From positions 36,213,081 to 36,277,080 of the forward strand of contig OX485809.1 in NCBI GenBank assembly GCA_950295325.1: 64,000 nucleotides of DNA. The letters run 5' to 3'. The notes under the pieces are model-generated. The model did not search any database and had not been told where the DNA came from. It saw nothing but the letters and a program-made list of their open reading frames with translations. The translations under genes and the position numbers were made by a program. This document shows, piece by piece, positions 21,817 through 33,142 of the stretch. The DNA is from Polytrichum commune. Lineage: Eukaryota > Streptophyta > Polytrichopsida > Polytrichales > Polytrichaceae. Every line of letters starts with the position of its first letter. Position 1 is the first letter of the stretch.

Positions 21817-22103
21817 TACATGGTTGAATAATGTTATGTGGTTGCATCACCATGTATAGGCAATTTTGCTTGTTACCTACTTCTTGTTCTAAGGAGGGCC
21901 TCTCTTTGGAGGCATTGGTCTAATATATATGATAACATCACCCGGTCAAGACCTCCAAAAGAGAATCCCCCCATAATAATCAACATTTAATGAACATTTG
22001 TTTGAATATGATTGGACAGATGAGCATGCCATCACACCTTCAACCATTGACAATAACAAAACTATTTGAAAGGACTCGTGGGCACACTCTTTCGTGCATT
22101 TAA

Positions 22104-22547
22104 GGGGCGGTTTACACTATGGACCATGAAGTCGTCCCACGGCCGTCTAAGCGATGTGATTGGACGTTGAAGTTGTCCTGGGACGACTTGGGTTTACACC
22201 AGGAAAAAATGGCAGAGTGACCACGGAGGTTGAGGTCCACAAAATATTATTTTTTAAGCCTACTCTATCCACTGCCATGGTCCAACGGGTTTTCCGTTGG
22301 GACAAGCAAAAGAGGTGGTCCGGGAAAAAGAGCAAGGGCCCATGTCAGAAAAATGCCGTTTTAAGCCTTTTTGGTGCATGGTCATTCTTCATGGTCCACA
22401 TTCGGTTTACACCTAGTGAAGGGCCCATGAACCATGAAAACTAATATTTTGGTAACTCGGACCATGGAAGTCGTCCCATGAAGTCGTCCCACGCAAAATA
22501 GGCCTCTTACGTGGGACGACTTCATGGTCCATAGTGTAAACCGCCCC
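22104..22547. mobile_element. Tourist-like MITE, 444 bp, 38-bp perfect TIRs, TAA duplication
   Basis: GGGGCGGTTTACACTATGGA and onward (22104-22141) is perfectly inverted at 22510-22547. TAA flanks both sides (22101-22103 and 22548-22550). The inner word GAAGTCGTCCCA recurs near 22466 and 22479, so the right end carries several copies of a terminal motif, possibly transposase-binding sites. Short TAA duplications are diagnostic of the PIF/Harbinger superfamily. Confidence 0.88.
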
Positions 22548-22942
22548 TAAGTGTAACAACAAAACAACCTTGAACTCAAAATCTTAGTTGCAGTAGGTAC
22601 GGATGGATATACTTAACTTAGACCATATCCACATGTCATGAAGCATTCATATTTTATTGGGGACTATTATATGAAAATTTAGGAATCCAAATTCTTTTGA
22701 TTTCAAATTGAATTGGCATTTCATGTAGTTTCAAACACCCTATCAATATTTACAATGTTCTTATTACGTGTTTCTACACAATCCTAATTGTTAAAAAAAA
22801 GAGTAACAAATGTTTTATTTCACAATCCAAGAGTAATCCATTTAGTATGCACCAAACATTGTTTGGATTCAACACAAAAGGCACAGTCAATTGGTTCTTC
22901 AATTGGTTTTTTACAAGTTATGCAAGCACGCACAAAATCTTA

Positions 22943-23939
22943 GGGGCACTTTATATTAGGGCCCATTTCTAGGGCCCATTTCCAAACCCTAGGCATCAAC
23001 CAATCATAGTGCTTAGATTGCCCAAATGGGCCCAAGGGCTTTATATTGAGAGTCGGCTCACTTCTCCTAAAGCTTGCGTGGCGGGTGACATGGCGGCGTT
23101 TTGGAGGGAAAGAACTGGGCCAAAGCCAAAAAATTGGGTCGAGGGTTTATGGAGACCCACTTCGCACCTACAACCCACTTCACCCAACTTCCGTCATTCT
23201 CCGCTTCGCAGGCCCTAGTCCCTAGGCCCATTTGGAAGGCCCACTTTAAAGTAGAATTTCCAATTTGGGCCCTACAAGTGGGCCTATGGACTTTAGGGGC
23301 ACTCTATATTAGGGCCCATTTGGAGTTGAGCCCACTTGGACTTGAAGTGGGCCTTGACTTTAGCCCTACTTTACAAAGTGGGCCATTGAGTGGGCCTTGC
23401 AATATAAAGTCCATAGGCCCACTTGTAGGGCCCAAATTGGAAATTCTACTTTAAAGTGGGCCTTCCAAATGGGCCTAGGGACTTTATATTGTAAGGCCCA
23501 ATCCACGGCCCACTTTGTCTTAAATGAATTATGCCCTTGCTTGAACTAAAGTCATAAAGTCATAAATGACTATATGATGGAAGTTGGATGAAGTGGGCCG
23601 TAGATGCGAAGTGGGTCTCCATAAACCCTCGACCCATTTTTTTGCCTTTGGCCCACTTTTTTCCCTCCAAAACGTTGCCATGTCACCCGCCATGCAAGCT
23701 TTAGGAGAAGTGGGCCGACTCTCAATATAAAGCCCTTGGGCCCATATTAGAGCCCATTTGGGCAATCTAAGCACTCTCATTGGTTGATGCCTAGGGTTTG
23801 GAAATGGGCCCTAATATAAAGTGGCCCTTATATTGCAAGGCCCACTCAACGGCCCACTTTGTAAAGTAGGGCTAAAGTTAAGGCCCACTTTAAGTCCAAG
23901 TGGGCTCAACTCCAAATGGGCCCTAATATAAAGTGCCCC
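22943..23939. mobile_element. Composite foldback element, 997 bp, TTA duplication
   Basis: The ends GGGGCACTTTATATTAGGGC (22943) and GCCCTAATATAAAGTGCCCC (to 23939) are perfect inverted repeats flanked by TTA (22940-22942 and 23940-23942). Inside, 22970-23215 is inverted at about 23575-23825, 23220-23290 is inverted at 23405-23480, and a second terminal-like copy at 23293-23405 is inverted at 23828-23939. Almost the entire element can fold into nested hairpins rich in GGGCCCA/TGGGCC words. The frames at 23009-23454 and 23529-23780 are mirror images of this structure, not genes. Confidence 0.85.
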
Positions 23940-24812
23940 TTACTTCCTATCTTACATACACATAATAAAGAATATAAAGCAAGTTACTAAAGCATATCTT
24001 TCATAATCACATATTTAATAATGTAGTACCCTTAAATGGAATCAAATGCCAAACATACATGATGTAGTTTTGTATTTCTAATGTGCCCATAAACTTATAC
24101 TAGACCATCACACAATTAAGCTAGAACAATTACGAAGATTACAATTGCATCCACATATAGAGATGTTTATTTTCAAAGCTAATTCAAACTCATAGCAAGA
24201 ACTTCCTCTTTTCAAAATCCTTGCTTCTCTTTCACTTGTAAGACTCGGGTGTGTGGGAATTGATTTGAATCCCAAACAAGACACACCATAAAGCAAATCA
24301 ATTGAAACAACAACCATTGTGATATAGTATCATGTAGCTTCTATCAACTGTTCCATTCTAATAATATAAGTGACACTACTTCACATGAGTTTGTCAAGCT
24401 AAATATGCTATGTTGGAGATAACATATATAATATAAATTATGATGAAATTTGGCATATTCCGGCCCCACCCAACATACATACACAACTAAATAATATTAT
24501 GAAGCAATAAAGTACACCAATTTCGATATTTAGTGCCACAAAGTTATGGGGTGCTACAAATTTTTATTGGGATTATAATTTTCTACCAAGCAAGGTTATT
24601 TGTGTTTTATTCATAATGTCCAACAAACATATTCAATTTATGTTAGTAAGAATTGAACTACAAGGTAAGAAGTTGTCAGATTGTGTAATTCTAAATAGTA
24701 AGTAACACTAAATACAATAAACGGTGTGTTGGTTTATGTATTCCACGAGTGAATCAAGCCTATATGTGTAGACTTACTTAGCCCTATGGTTGAGATATGT
24801 TTCTACATCTAG

Positions 24813-25020
24813 CATCCTACATGGGCCTCCACCATCTTACCTTAATAGGAGGAAATTAACTAATGGGATGAACCTGACGTTGATATGGATAGTGCTAGTA
24901 CTTTTAATGAACAATTTTGTTATGAATAGTGTTAGGAAGTATAATGCCGGTACTTTCAATGAAATGATGCTTCTATGAAGAGTGTTTCTTTTGTGAATGG
25001 TGTTGGGATGAACAATGCTT
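24813..25020 (+). repeat. Second copy of the 20845 dispersed repeat
   Basis: It has the same block order as 20845-21010, more degraded. It ends near GATGAACAATGCTTCCTAG. Confidence 0.45.
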
Positions 25021-27459
25021 CCTAGATCTTTTGGTTGCACTAATCTCATAGCATAAAGAAGTTTCGTATCACCTTCACTAACTTCCCAAACACACTATTA
25101 GCCATCCTTTACTGACTGGGATAATCCATGTACTTTGAGGCAATTTATGTAATCTCTAACTTCGAGGTTGGTTCAAGCAATCGGTTACATTTTGAAAAGA
25201 TATATGAGTACAACACCGTACCTTACTCTTCAATCAAAAGGAATTGATGAGTATGCTATTGATATTCACTCCAACACACAAAAACACTCAATGGTTATTA
25301 GGAAGTTAACCTAGTATAAAAACAAAAGCATTAACAAATAAATGTAGAAGCAACAATAACACACCAATGTATATGTTTCAAGTGTGAAGAGCATGTCTCA
25401 CTTGCACTCATAAGATCAACCATCTTTGCAATGAGGTCAATTTTTGTATGCGAGGTGAATATTAGCGAAGGCCAATTGTCATCCATATCACCCACTTATT
25501 GACACACTTCAACTGCATTGAAACATCACAACTATCATCTCTTGTAGATCACATAAGTTTTTAAACATGTTCATTTGTCATTGTGAGCTCCCCCCCCCCC
25601 CCCCCCTTGCACCCCTTTGGATACAATCCTCCTTGTTGGGTAATCCTAATAGCTCCCACACACTCAACTTGTATCTACTAAGCCACCACTATAACAAACT
25701 ATGCATTTTACTCCAACAAGACGGGAGTAAAATGAAGTTTACATGCAAGTGTACAAGGATTCAACATGTTTAGATCATCTTTGTATCTTTAACCATGGAT
25801 TTTAAACCTAATAGGATTGGAGTAACTTATCTTCCATGTCCAAGGTTTATTTTCACGCGATTTTATTTTCACTTATTTATTTTATTTTATAACATTTGGG
25901 GCAATCGCTCGGTAGATCATACATCTGCTATCAATGGTAGTTTTGTATCTTTAAGTCAAAGGGTCTTAGAAGCTAGGGTAATCCATGTTTTATGAACATT
26001 CCTTATTTGACTATTTTGATTATATTTTATATTATAAGCCACTCTAACTTTCAGCCCACGCTAACTTTCAACCCACATTAACGGATGTGAAAATTGTAGT
26101 TGGGAGCAATTTCATATGTCTTACATCATACATAAGTCAAGAAATATGTTAAGAAACTATTTGCAAAGCTTTACAAAAACTAAAAAATATTTGGTCACGG
26201 ATCGTGAGGAATTAATAGTCAATTCCTTATAGAGAGGTGGAAATCATCCCCTCTATACATGAGTTGCATATTTGAAGGGTTGAAAGAATTCTAAAAACAA
26301 ATATCACCCCTAAATTAGTGACAGTCAATAGGTGTGAATGACAACTTTGTGAAATTCGACCTTGAGATTGATGGCGTGAGGTTACGTAATGAAAGGTGCA
26401 TTGTAATGACAATGTGTAGGGGTACTCAACCTATCACAGTGAATTATATCTTGACACATTTGATTACTTAAGGTCTGTTGGTGCTATACAATTCATTTTT
26501 CACGTTCTCCACTTTAAGTCCAACTATATGCATGCAACTAAACTTGTGTTGCATTAGCATACCTCCAATGAAACATCAATAAAACCCGGATTAAAAAACG
26601 GACCTCTCATGATTTTGTTATTGTCATCAGAAGTGCACGTTTGTTGATACCTCAACTAATTTTTACATAGACTTTTCCAATTACGTTTGCTGTAAAGTGT
26701 GGAGTAGTTAATAAAACGCAAAGACTAGTCTAACCTCTTTTAAAGATATGTCACTATTTTGTTACGGTTTTTTGTTTTTGATCCTCACCAAACCACCAAT
26801 CAAACATAGAGATCCAATTAAGAAAAGTAACCAAATAAAACCCACATACCTTATGTGTAGCATTCAAGATTGAAGCCCTCGTATGAGTCCCATTTCGAAG
26901 GGCTCTCGAATTTGAGTGCTTCAGTTGAAGGGATGGTTCAAATCCAAGATGTCAATCTAAGAATATAGAAATGGAATACAAAACTCATATTAAACTTGTG
27001 TATGAACTATTTTCACTACAATGTGAAGAATTAAGAATCAATGCCCTGTGCTTGTTGATTCTTGTGGCGGGCAGATCACATCGAGGACTTTAAGTGACGT
27101 CTTCATTTTCAATTTGAAGGGTTGTTTCGAGAGTGGTATAATATTTTGAAGAGCCAAAGCGCCTTTGAAGGGCATCGAAGACTTCAATCTTGAACACTGG
27201 TTACGTGTGATGGCATTTGACATGCTGTTTGTTTGTGTGAAATAAGTTCATCACTCATCATTCCACAACAAGCAGCTGAACCTGAGCATCCTCCCTCTGC
27301 GCTAACTTAGCTGGTGCACTGTCTGTGCCCTGCCTCTCTTTTTGTGGCAGTACGGACACCCAAAAGTTCCCATGCAGGCCAACTAAGCAAGCTACTTCCT
27401 GGCCCACACTCCCCGCCAGCTTCAACTTTTGTCATCGCAGCTCTAAAGAACATGAACAT

Positions 27460-27460
<1 letters not shown>
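25021..27460. other. Interval without a recognisable gene
   Basis: It is AT-rich with a poly-C run of about 18 at 25590-25608. Open frames are short and show no recognisable motifs. Confidence 0.45.

Positions 27461-27461
<1 letters not shown>

Positions 27462-27535
<74 letters not shown>
27462..27535. repeat. (GA)37 microsatellite
   Basis: An uninterrupted GA dinucleotide tract of about 74 bp. Plus-strand frames through it encode only Arg-Glu repeats. Confidence 0.95.
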
Positions 27536-27538
<3 letters not shown>

Positions 27539-27625
27539 CACTTTATTTATAGCCTCCCTCGATTCGTCAGCCATTCAGTGAGGTGTTTCAACCATGGCAA
27601 CAATTTCTCCTTCATACTAGGGCCA

Positions 27626-27797
27626 CATCAAAAAGCCCAGCCCTACGTATTCTCCGGAAATACATGGCTGGGATTTCATATGGTTGGAGCTACTAGTTGC
27701 AGGCTACCCGCCTGCTTCCAGCCACTCCAGTAGCTCCAGCCATCTGAAATCCCAACCCTGTATTTCCGGAGAATACGTAGGGCTGGGCTTTTTGGTG
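27626..27797. mobile_element. Short foldback element, 172 bp
   Basis: CAAAAAGCCCAGCCCTACGT and onward (27629-27663) is a perfect 35-bp inverse of 27760-27794. The arms continue imperfectly to a central CTGCTTCCAGCC region, so the whole element folds on itself. A target duplication was not identified. Confidence 0.8.
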
Positions 27798-27842
27798 ACT
27801 GGAGCTGTTGAGTATTTCGGTGTGGCCCTGGTATCATTAATA

Positions 27843-29283
27843 GGCCCCCCACACCTGCTGGTGGGAGGGCCAGTCGCAGGCTCCCACCAGTAGGGTGCTC
27901 CTTTTCAAGTGAATTTCGGCAGCGGCAGCGACTGGTCGCAACCGTCGCGTCGCTCGCCCGTTTGTTGTTAGTTTCTACCTAGCACACAACTTATTTTTTT
28001 GGATTATTAGGTGCTCGTGAACTATGATTGGGGAGAACCGACAGTTAGTTACAAATGAACCGGATGATTTTGAGAAATAATTGGTGGAAGTTCAAGACTG
28101 CAGGAAAATTACCGATCATGTTAGAGGAATTTATAGAATATACCCCAACTTAATAAAGGAAAACCGGAGGATGTCAACGTGTAACCGGTTGGACTTGCAA
28201 ACACTAGGATCTTAACCGGTTATGCCCAAAAATCTCCCCGATCACTGGTCCAAGGATTTTTTTTGAGGGCATAGTTAGATGGTTGACATCCTGGTGTTTC
28301 CAAGACCGACCGATAACATGCCGACATCTGTCGGGTTTTCTTTGTTAAATCGAGGAATACTTGATAGAAACAAATAAAATTGAGGAATATGTTTCTTTGT
28401 GAGTAAGAATTATTGCATTGCGCAATTCCAAATAAGTGACACTAAACACCATAAATGGTGTAGTTCATTGAATCCAATTCTCATAAAAGCCCAACCTAAC
28501 TAGGTAGTGCGGTTGCACCTCAAGATTATTGCCAACCTTGAGGTGTGCATAACTTACTTGGGTGCAAAAATGTCCCAAGTTGAATACCTTGATTCTAAAA
28601 ACTACATGAGTGATTTGAATATTAGCACAAACTTTACGACTAATGAACAAACAATTGATTGACAAATGGTAATGTATTTGCCAATCAAGAAGAGAGGCCA
28701 AACACTAAGTGAGAACTATGCAATCAAATTGACTGTCACAAATCCCATGAAAAATGTCATCATGTAACCAATTGGCCTTGGAAACACTAGGATTTCCACC
28801 GATTATATCTACAAATCTTCCCAGACATTGGTTCATTGAAACCAATTCTCACGAAAGCTCAACCTCAAAACGTAACTTCCTAGTTGCATACTATTGCAAG
28901 GCTCCACCCCTAAATTCATTTTTTTTGAGGATGTCCTATAGATTCCTCTTAAAAGACCAGTAATTTTCCTGAAGTCTTGAACTTCAGCCGGTTATTTCTC
29001 AAGGCATCTGTAACTAGCCATTGGTTCTCCTAGTTCATTGCTCTTAACATCAACAAATGTGAGACAAATATCAGGTATTGGGGAGGCAGGCTTAAGGTCG
29101 CGGGTGACATCACAAAGAAAATAATAATGAGTTCTTGCCTAACTATAGGTTCACTTAGTTTCCATGGGTAGAAGAAGGCCAAGGGATTTGTGGAAATAAA
29201 ATAGAACACGCCCACACATACTGGTGGCAGCGAACGGTGTTCGCCCGTTCACTGCCGCCCACCACCAGTATCTGTGGGGGGCC
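27843..29283. mobile_element. TA-flanked element, 1,441 bp, with hairpin at each terminus
   Basis: It opens GGCCCCCCACACCTGCTGGT and closes ACCAGTATCTGTGGGGGGCC, with TA on both sides. Just inside the left end CTGGTGGGAG (27858-27867) pairs with CTCCCACCAG (27881-27890). Just inside the right end ATACTGGTGG (29218-29227) pairs with CCACCAGTAT (29262-29271). No transposase is present. Three CCGGTT-family MITE copies lie within. Superfamily assignment is uncertain; the TA flanks may be chance. Confidence 0.5.
28025..28244 (-). mobile_element. CCGGTT-family MITE, inverted full copy
   Basis: It starts TGATTGGGGAGA and ends TCTCCCCGATCA. The interior is the reverse complement of copy 1 at 10022-10334, shorter by about 90 bp because an internal segment of copy 1 is duplicated there. 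Confidence 0.75.
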
Positions 29284-29289
29284 TATAAG

Positions 29290-30330
29290 TTACCACATAT
29301 TGGAAGCTTCGGCATGCACTGATGCGGATGCATCAATGGATAATGCACATGCTGCAGTTGCTTACACAAATTGTAGTGTAGGAAGATCAGCAGATATACC
29401 TCCACCACCACCTACTAACTCTTAAGAGCATCGCCATCCATCCCAGACCGAACTGAAAATCGGATGTAGAATAGTTTAGTTTAATCTGGAATTGCCCCAC
29501 CCACCTGCAAAACGGATGAACTGAACTACTCTACATCCGATTTTCCAGTGAATGTCCTGCAAGACTTAGTTGTTTTGCAGTGGACAAGCTGCCCTGAGCT
29601 GCAGCGATGGGAGAATAAGACAAGCGAATCGATTTACCTGGAGGAAAAAAATGGGGACATTGGTTTTGCCCTAACATAAAGACGAAGGGATGTTTCAGTT
29701 CAGTTTAGTGTAGTTTACATATGAAATGGTTGAGTTTGAGAAGTAACCTACTAAAGCTCCTCATGTGTCAAAAATTTACCTTGAAGAAAATTACCCTGTA
29801 GAAAATTACCTTGAAAATGCAGCGATGGCTAGGGCACCTGAACAATTTGCCACCTGAATTGAACTAAAAACTGATGAATAGCATCAGAGCATCAGTTCAG
29901 AGCGCCATCATGGGTGGTGATGCCCTAAGTGTATGTGGGGGTAGAATGTCAAAAATGGGTCGCATGGTCTCCGCCAACATTATAACAATTGTGAATGATT
30001 TTGGTAAGTATTTCAATATCCAAATATATAGATGGTGAACATACCTCTTGTTGTATGCCCAAAACAAAATCTGCACTAATGCGGAAAATGAAGAATGCAT
30101 TGATGCAGACAATGGAGAATGCACATGTTGCACTTGCTTCCACAAATTGCAGTGTAGGAAGACCAGTAGATACACCTCTACCACCACCTACTAACTCTTA
30201 AGCGCATGTGGGGGTAGATTGTAAAAAAATGGATGCCATGGTCTATGCTAACATTGTAACAATTGTGAATGATTTTGGTAAGTATTTCCATATGCCCATA
30301 ACAAAATCGTGTTCAATCTACATGATTGTG
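29290..30330 (+). repeat. 273-bp tandem duplication, first unit split by a MITE
   Basis: The sequence ACTAACTCTTAAG(C/T)G(C/T)ATGTGGGGGTAGA recurs 273 bp apart after removal of the insertion at 29426-29925. Both units encode a similar short frame ending CSVGR..D.P.PPPTNS and stop. The following AACAATTGTGAATGATTTTG block is also duplicated (29987 and 30261). The small frames may be remnants of an element protein but I do not recognise them. Confidence 0.75.
29426..29925. mobile_element. Tourist-like MITE, 500 bp, TAA duplication
   Basis: It begins GAGCATCGCCATCCAT and ends ATGGGTGGTGATGCCC, flanked by TAA at 29423-29425 and 29926-29928. The uninterrupted junction exists at 30196-30205 in the neighbouring tandem unit, which acts as an empty site. 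Nested inside, AAAATCGGATGTAGA (about 29456) is inverted near 29530 (TCTACATCCGATTTT). Confidence 0.88.
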
Positions 30331-32330
30331 GTTTTTTTTGTTTTTTTTGTTTTTTTCCCTCCCCCCATTATTTTGGAGTTGCCTAGTATTCAAGTTGTGA
30401 ACGTTATGGCTGCAACTATTACCTTATTGCTTAGAATTTTGAATCTTTTGGGTTTAGAGTGTGGGCATCACTGCGAGCTCAGAGTGCCCTCCACTTTGGA
30501 ATGTGGTGACAAACTCACCAAACTAGAGTTGCGGCTCTATCAACGCTCACACAACCTCCGTTAGCTCCCAATTTCAACTTTTGCTCACTTGGCAACCGAA
30601 AGCCACACCTACTCCGAGATCCCTAAGGCTGTAGCCTCATGAGCTCGTGGGCACACCCAGGGGGGGAAATGCCATACTTGATTTGGCCTTGTGTAGTGCC
30701 TAGGAGGGTTGATAGGACATCATAAGAATTCCTCACTCCTTTGCCAATACGGCCATATGGTAGTTTTAATTTTTAATTTTTAATTTTTTAAATGATGAAT
30801 TTTTAATTCCCATTTGAAGATTGATGCCCAAATATGCTTTCAACTCTAGCACCTCTAATGGCCTCCACAACTTAAACCTCTTGTACAATCTTTCTCCTCA
30901 CCATTCCACTAGCATGTCAATTGGTTTTCATAGGAATTGACTTTAGCTTCTTGTGTCTCCAAAACAAACCAAAGGTGTGGTTGAAGGAGTCAATCTAGAA
31001 TGTTCCTTTGTGGGACCACTCTTGAAGCTTTAAATAGAGAAGGAGGAGGATCATAACTATTTCCATTGCCCTCCCATGTAAGGTCCCCATACATGTTCCC
31101 TTCGATGTTCCTCCTTCTATTGTTGAGTGTAAACCTTATATGCACTAATCTTCTACTCTACAATCACCCCCCTCCCCCCCCCCCCCCCCAACTCATAACC
31201 CCTTTCTACTTTCTCATCATTTGGAGCATCATCCTCTACACCTAATGACGTTTCTTCCTCATCACAATCCATGTCGTCACTAGAATAATGCCTATTATCC
31301 AAACCCATGGATACATCTTCATTGCAACACACCCCTCTAATCAATCTCATTTGGCAAGTGCACTTCATTTGTGAAACATCATTCACTTCAAGCAAATGAA
31401 CCCACATGCACCGAATGGAAGAGTTCTCTACATGTCATCTCCAAAACGCACTCAAACCATTTTTAGTTTATTACACACATCAATCCGACATTCCAATGCT
31501 ACCCCGCACCAACTCCTCTCCCTCGTTTCTTGAATACTCATCATAAAACAAAGTATTGGGGGAATGACCTTTAATTGATGCTCGAATGGGCCATGGGATT
31601 GTGATCCTTGAGGTAGTGGTTGTTTGAACATGGCCATGCATGCCATAGCCGAGGTTGTTTGTGGCATCTCTAGCCTCTACAAGTACCTTGCTTGTGGAGC
31701 TCCACAATTAAACCTCGCCACACCCCAAGACTTGGCTCTACTAGTGTGAAGAGCACCTCATGTGCGAACAAATTCAAGAGCCTTGCCAAAAATTGAGTCG
31801 AGATTCTAACATCCGCATTGAACAACCATGAATCCTCTCTCTTGCATGGGTATGCACATCATTTGAGGGTGATTGTGATTGCACATGAGTGGCCATCTTG
31901 AACATGATTAAAGCTTGTTTGTGAATTATGGCTTTAGACATGGCATTTTTGCACCATTGATCGTTGGCGCATTAATGTGCAAGCAAGAGAATTATGTGGA
32001 TTGCAAAAAGTATATAGATGTCAATTTCAATTTTGATTGTTGTTGATCATAGTTAAGTCTTTTATAATCACATTTCTACATTTAGTCTTCAAGAGCCTTT
32101 TTTGATTCTCCGAGTTTGTGATCATGCATGTGCAAAATTCATAGTCTTAGCAATTTGGCTTTGGAGCTTAGAAGACATAGGAGGTTGAATGCGAGGCTCC
32201 GAGGATTTGACATATGCCGCCCATGTGGCCTTGATGACACTGCAATTTATACCTTTTAGAAGGCCCCTATGACACAACATGCTTACTATTTGTTGCCCCC
32301 CCCCCTTGATGGTATTATAAGTTTTGGGGT
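30331..32330. other. Interval without a recognisable gene
   Basis: It contains poly-T (about 30332-30355), a TTTTTAATT repeat (about 30770-30790) and a C-rich run at about 31168-31189. Minus-strand frames at 31153-31407 and 31452-31707 show acidic or mixed composition with no motif I recognise. Confidence 0.4.
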
Positions 32331-33142
32331 TGCCTTTCACTACAAGTATCACGTCACGCGGCCACTCAAATTTACTTAGCATTTGAAGTGGGTAGACACC
32401 ATGGCCATTGGGATGATCTACACGACACTGGAGTGGGTTGGACCCAGTCGCAATGGACCGTCCAAGTTCCCAAAAAAAATCGGAGCACACAATAAAAAAG
32501 TTAAGTTATTTGTCCAAGAAACATGATAATGTACTTATGGCACATAAGTTTCTTCCAAATTTGTATACTTTGTTGAACATGGTCTTCCCTGGAAATTCCT
32601 TAAACTTCCCAAGAATTTCTAAGAATGCAAGTCTATCTTCTCGTCGTATATGGAAATTTGACAAACTGTACATCAATACTATACAGATATTGAACTTTGT
32701 TACTATGGACATTACTTAAAAAATGACACTGCCTTTGCAAGTATATACTGCAAGGATCATGGTTCGACGCCATTACTGTTTTGCCAGTATGACATACATT
32801 TTAGATATCCAAATCGGTGAGCGGTGTAGGATTCAACAGTAGTCACATGACTTCTGATAAAGCCAATTCAGTGGCAATCCAAACATGAGTGCATAAGATG
32901 AGATTAAGTCCATGCACATGTACGCGAATTCAATGATCTTAAAACCAAGATATCGCAAAATTGCTCCTCAGAGGAGTTCCTTCCATTTCACTGGATTCAA
33001 GTACATGAACTTCATTGCCTTATATCATGGCACAAGTACAAAATGTCTCCTATTTGTCTCAAAATGTTCAACGCCCTCTTCCTAACATAACTCTCTTGCT
33101 TTTACACCTTGATGAAAACGTCTAATTCCTAATCTAAGAAGT

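Noticed and set aside
23009-23780. Paired plus and minus frames with similar proteins
   Set aside because: They are mirror images created by the inverted arms of the 997-bp foldback element.
27314-27733. 139-codon and 75-codon plus-strand frames through the GA repeat
   Set aside because: The central part is only Arg-Glu repeats from (GA)37 and the remainder falls in a foldback element; no domain.
32122-32490. 122-codon minus frame across the left CACTA end
   Set aside because: It crosses the transposon boundary and shows no domain, so it is a chance frame.
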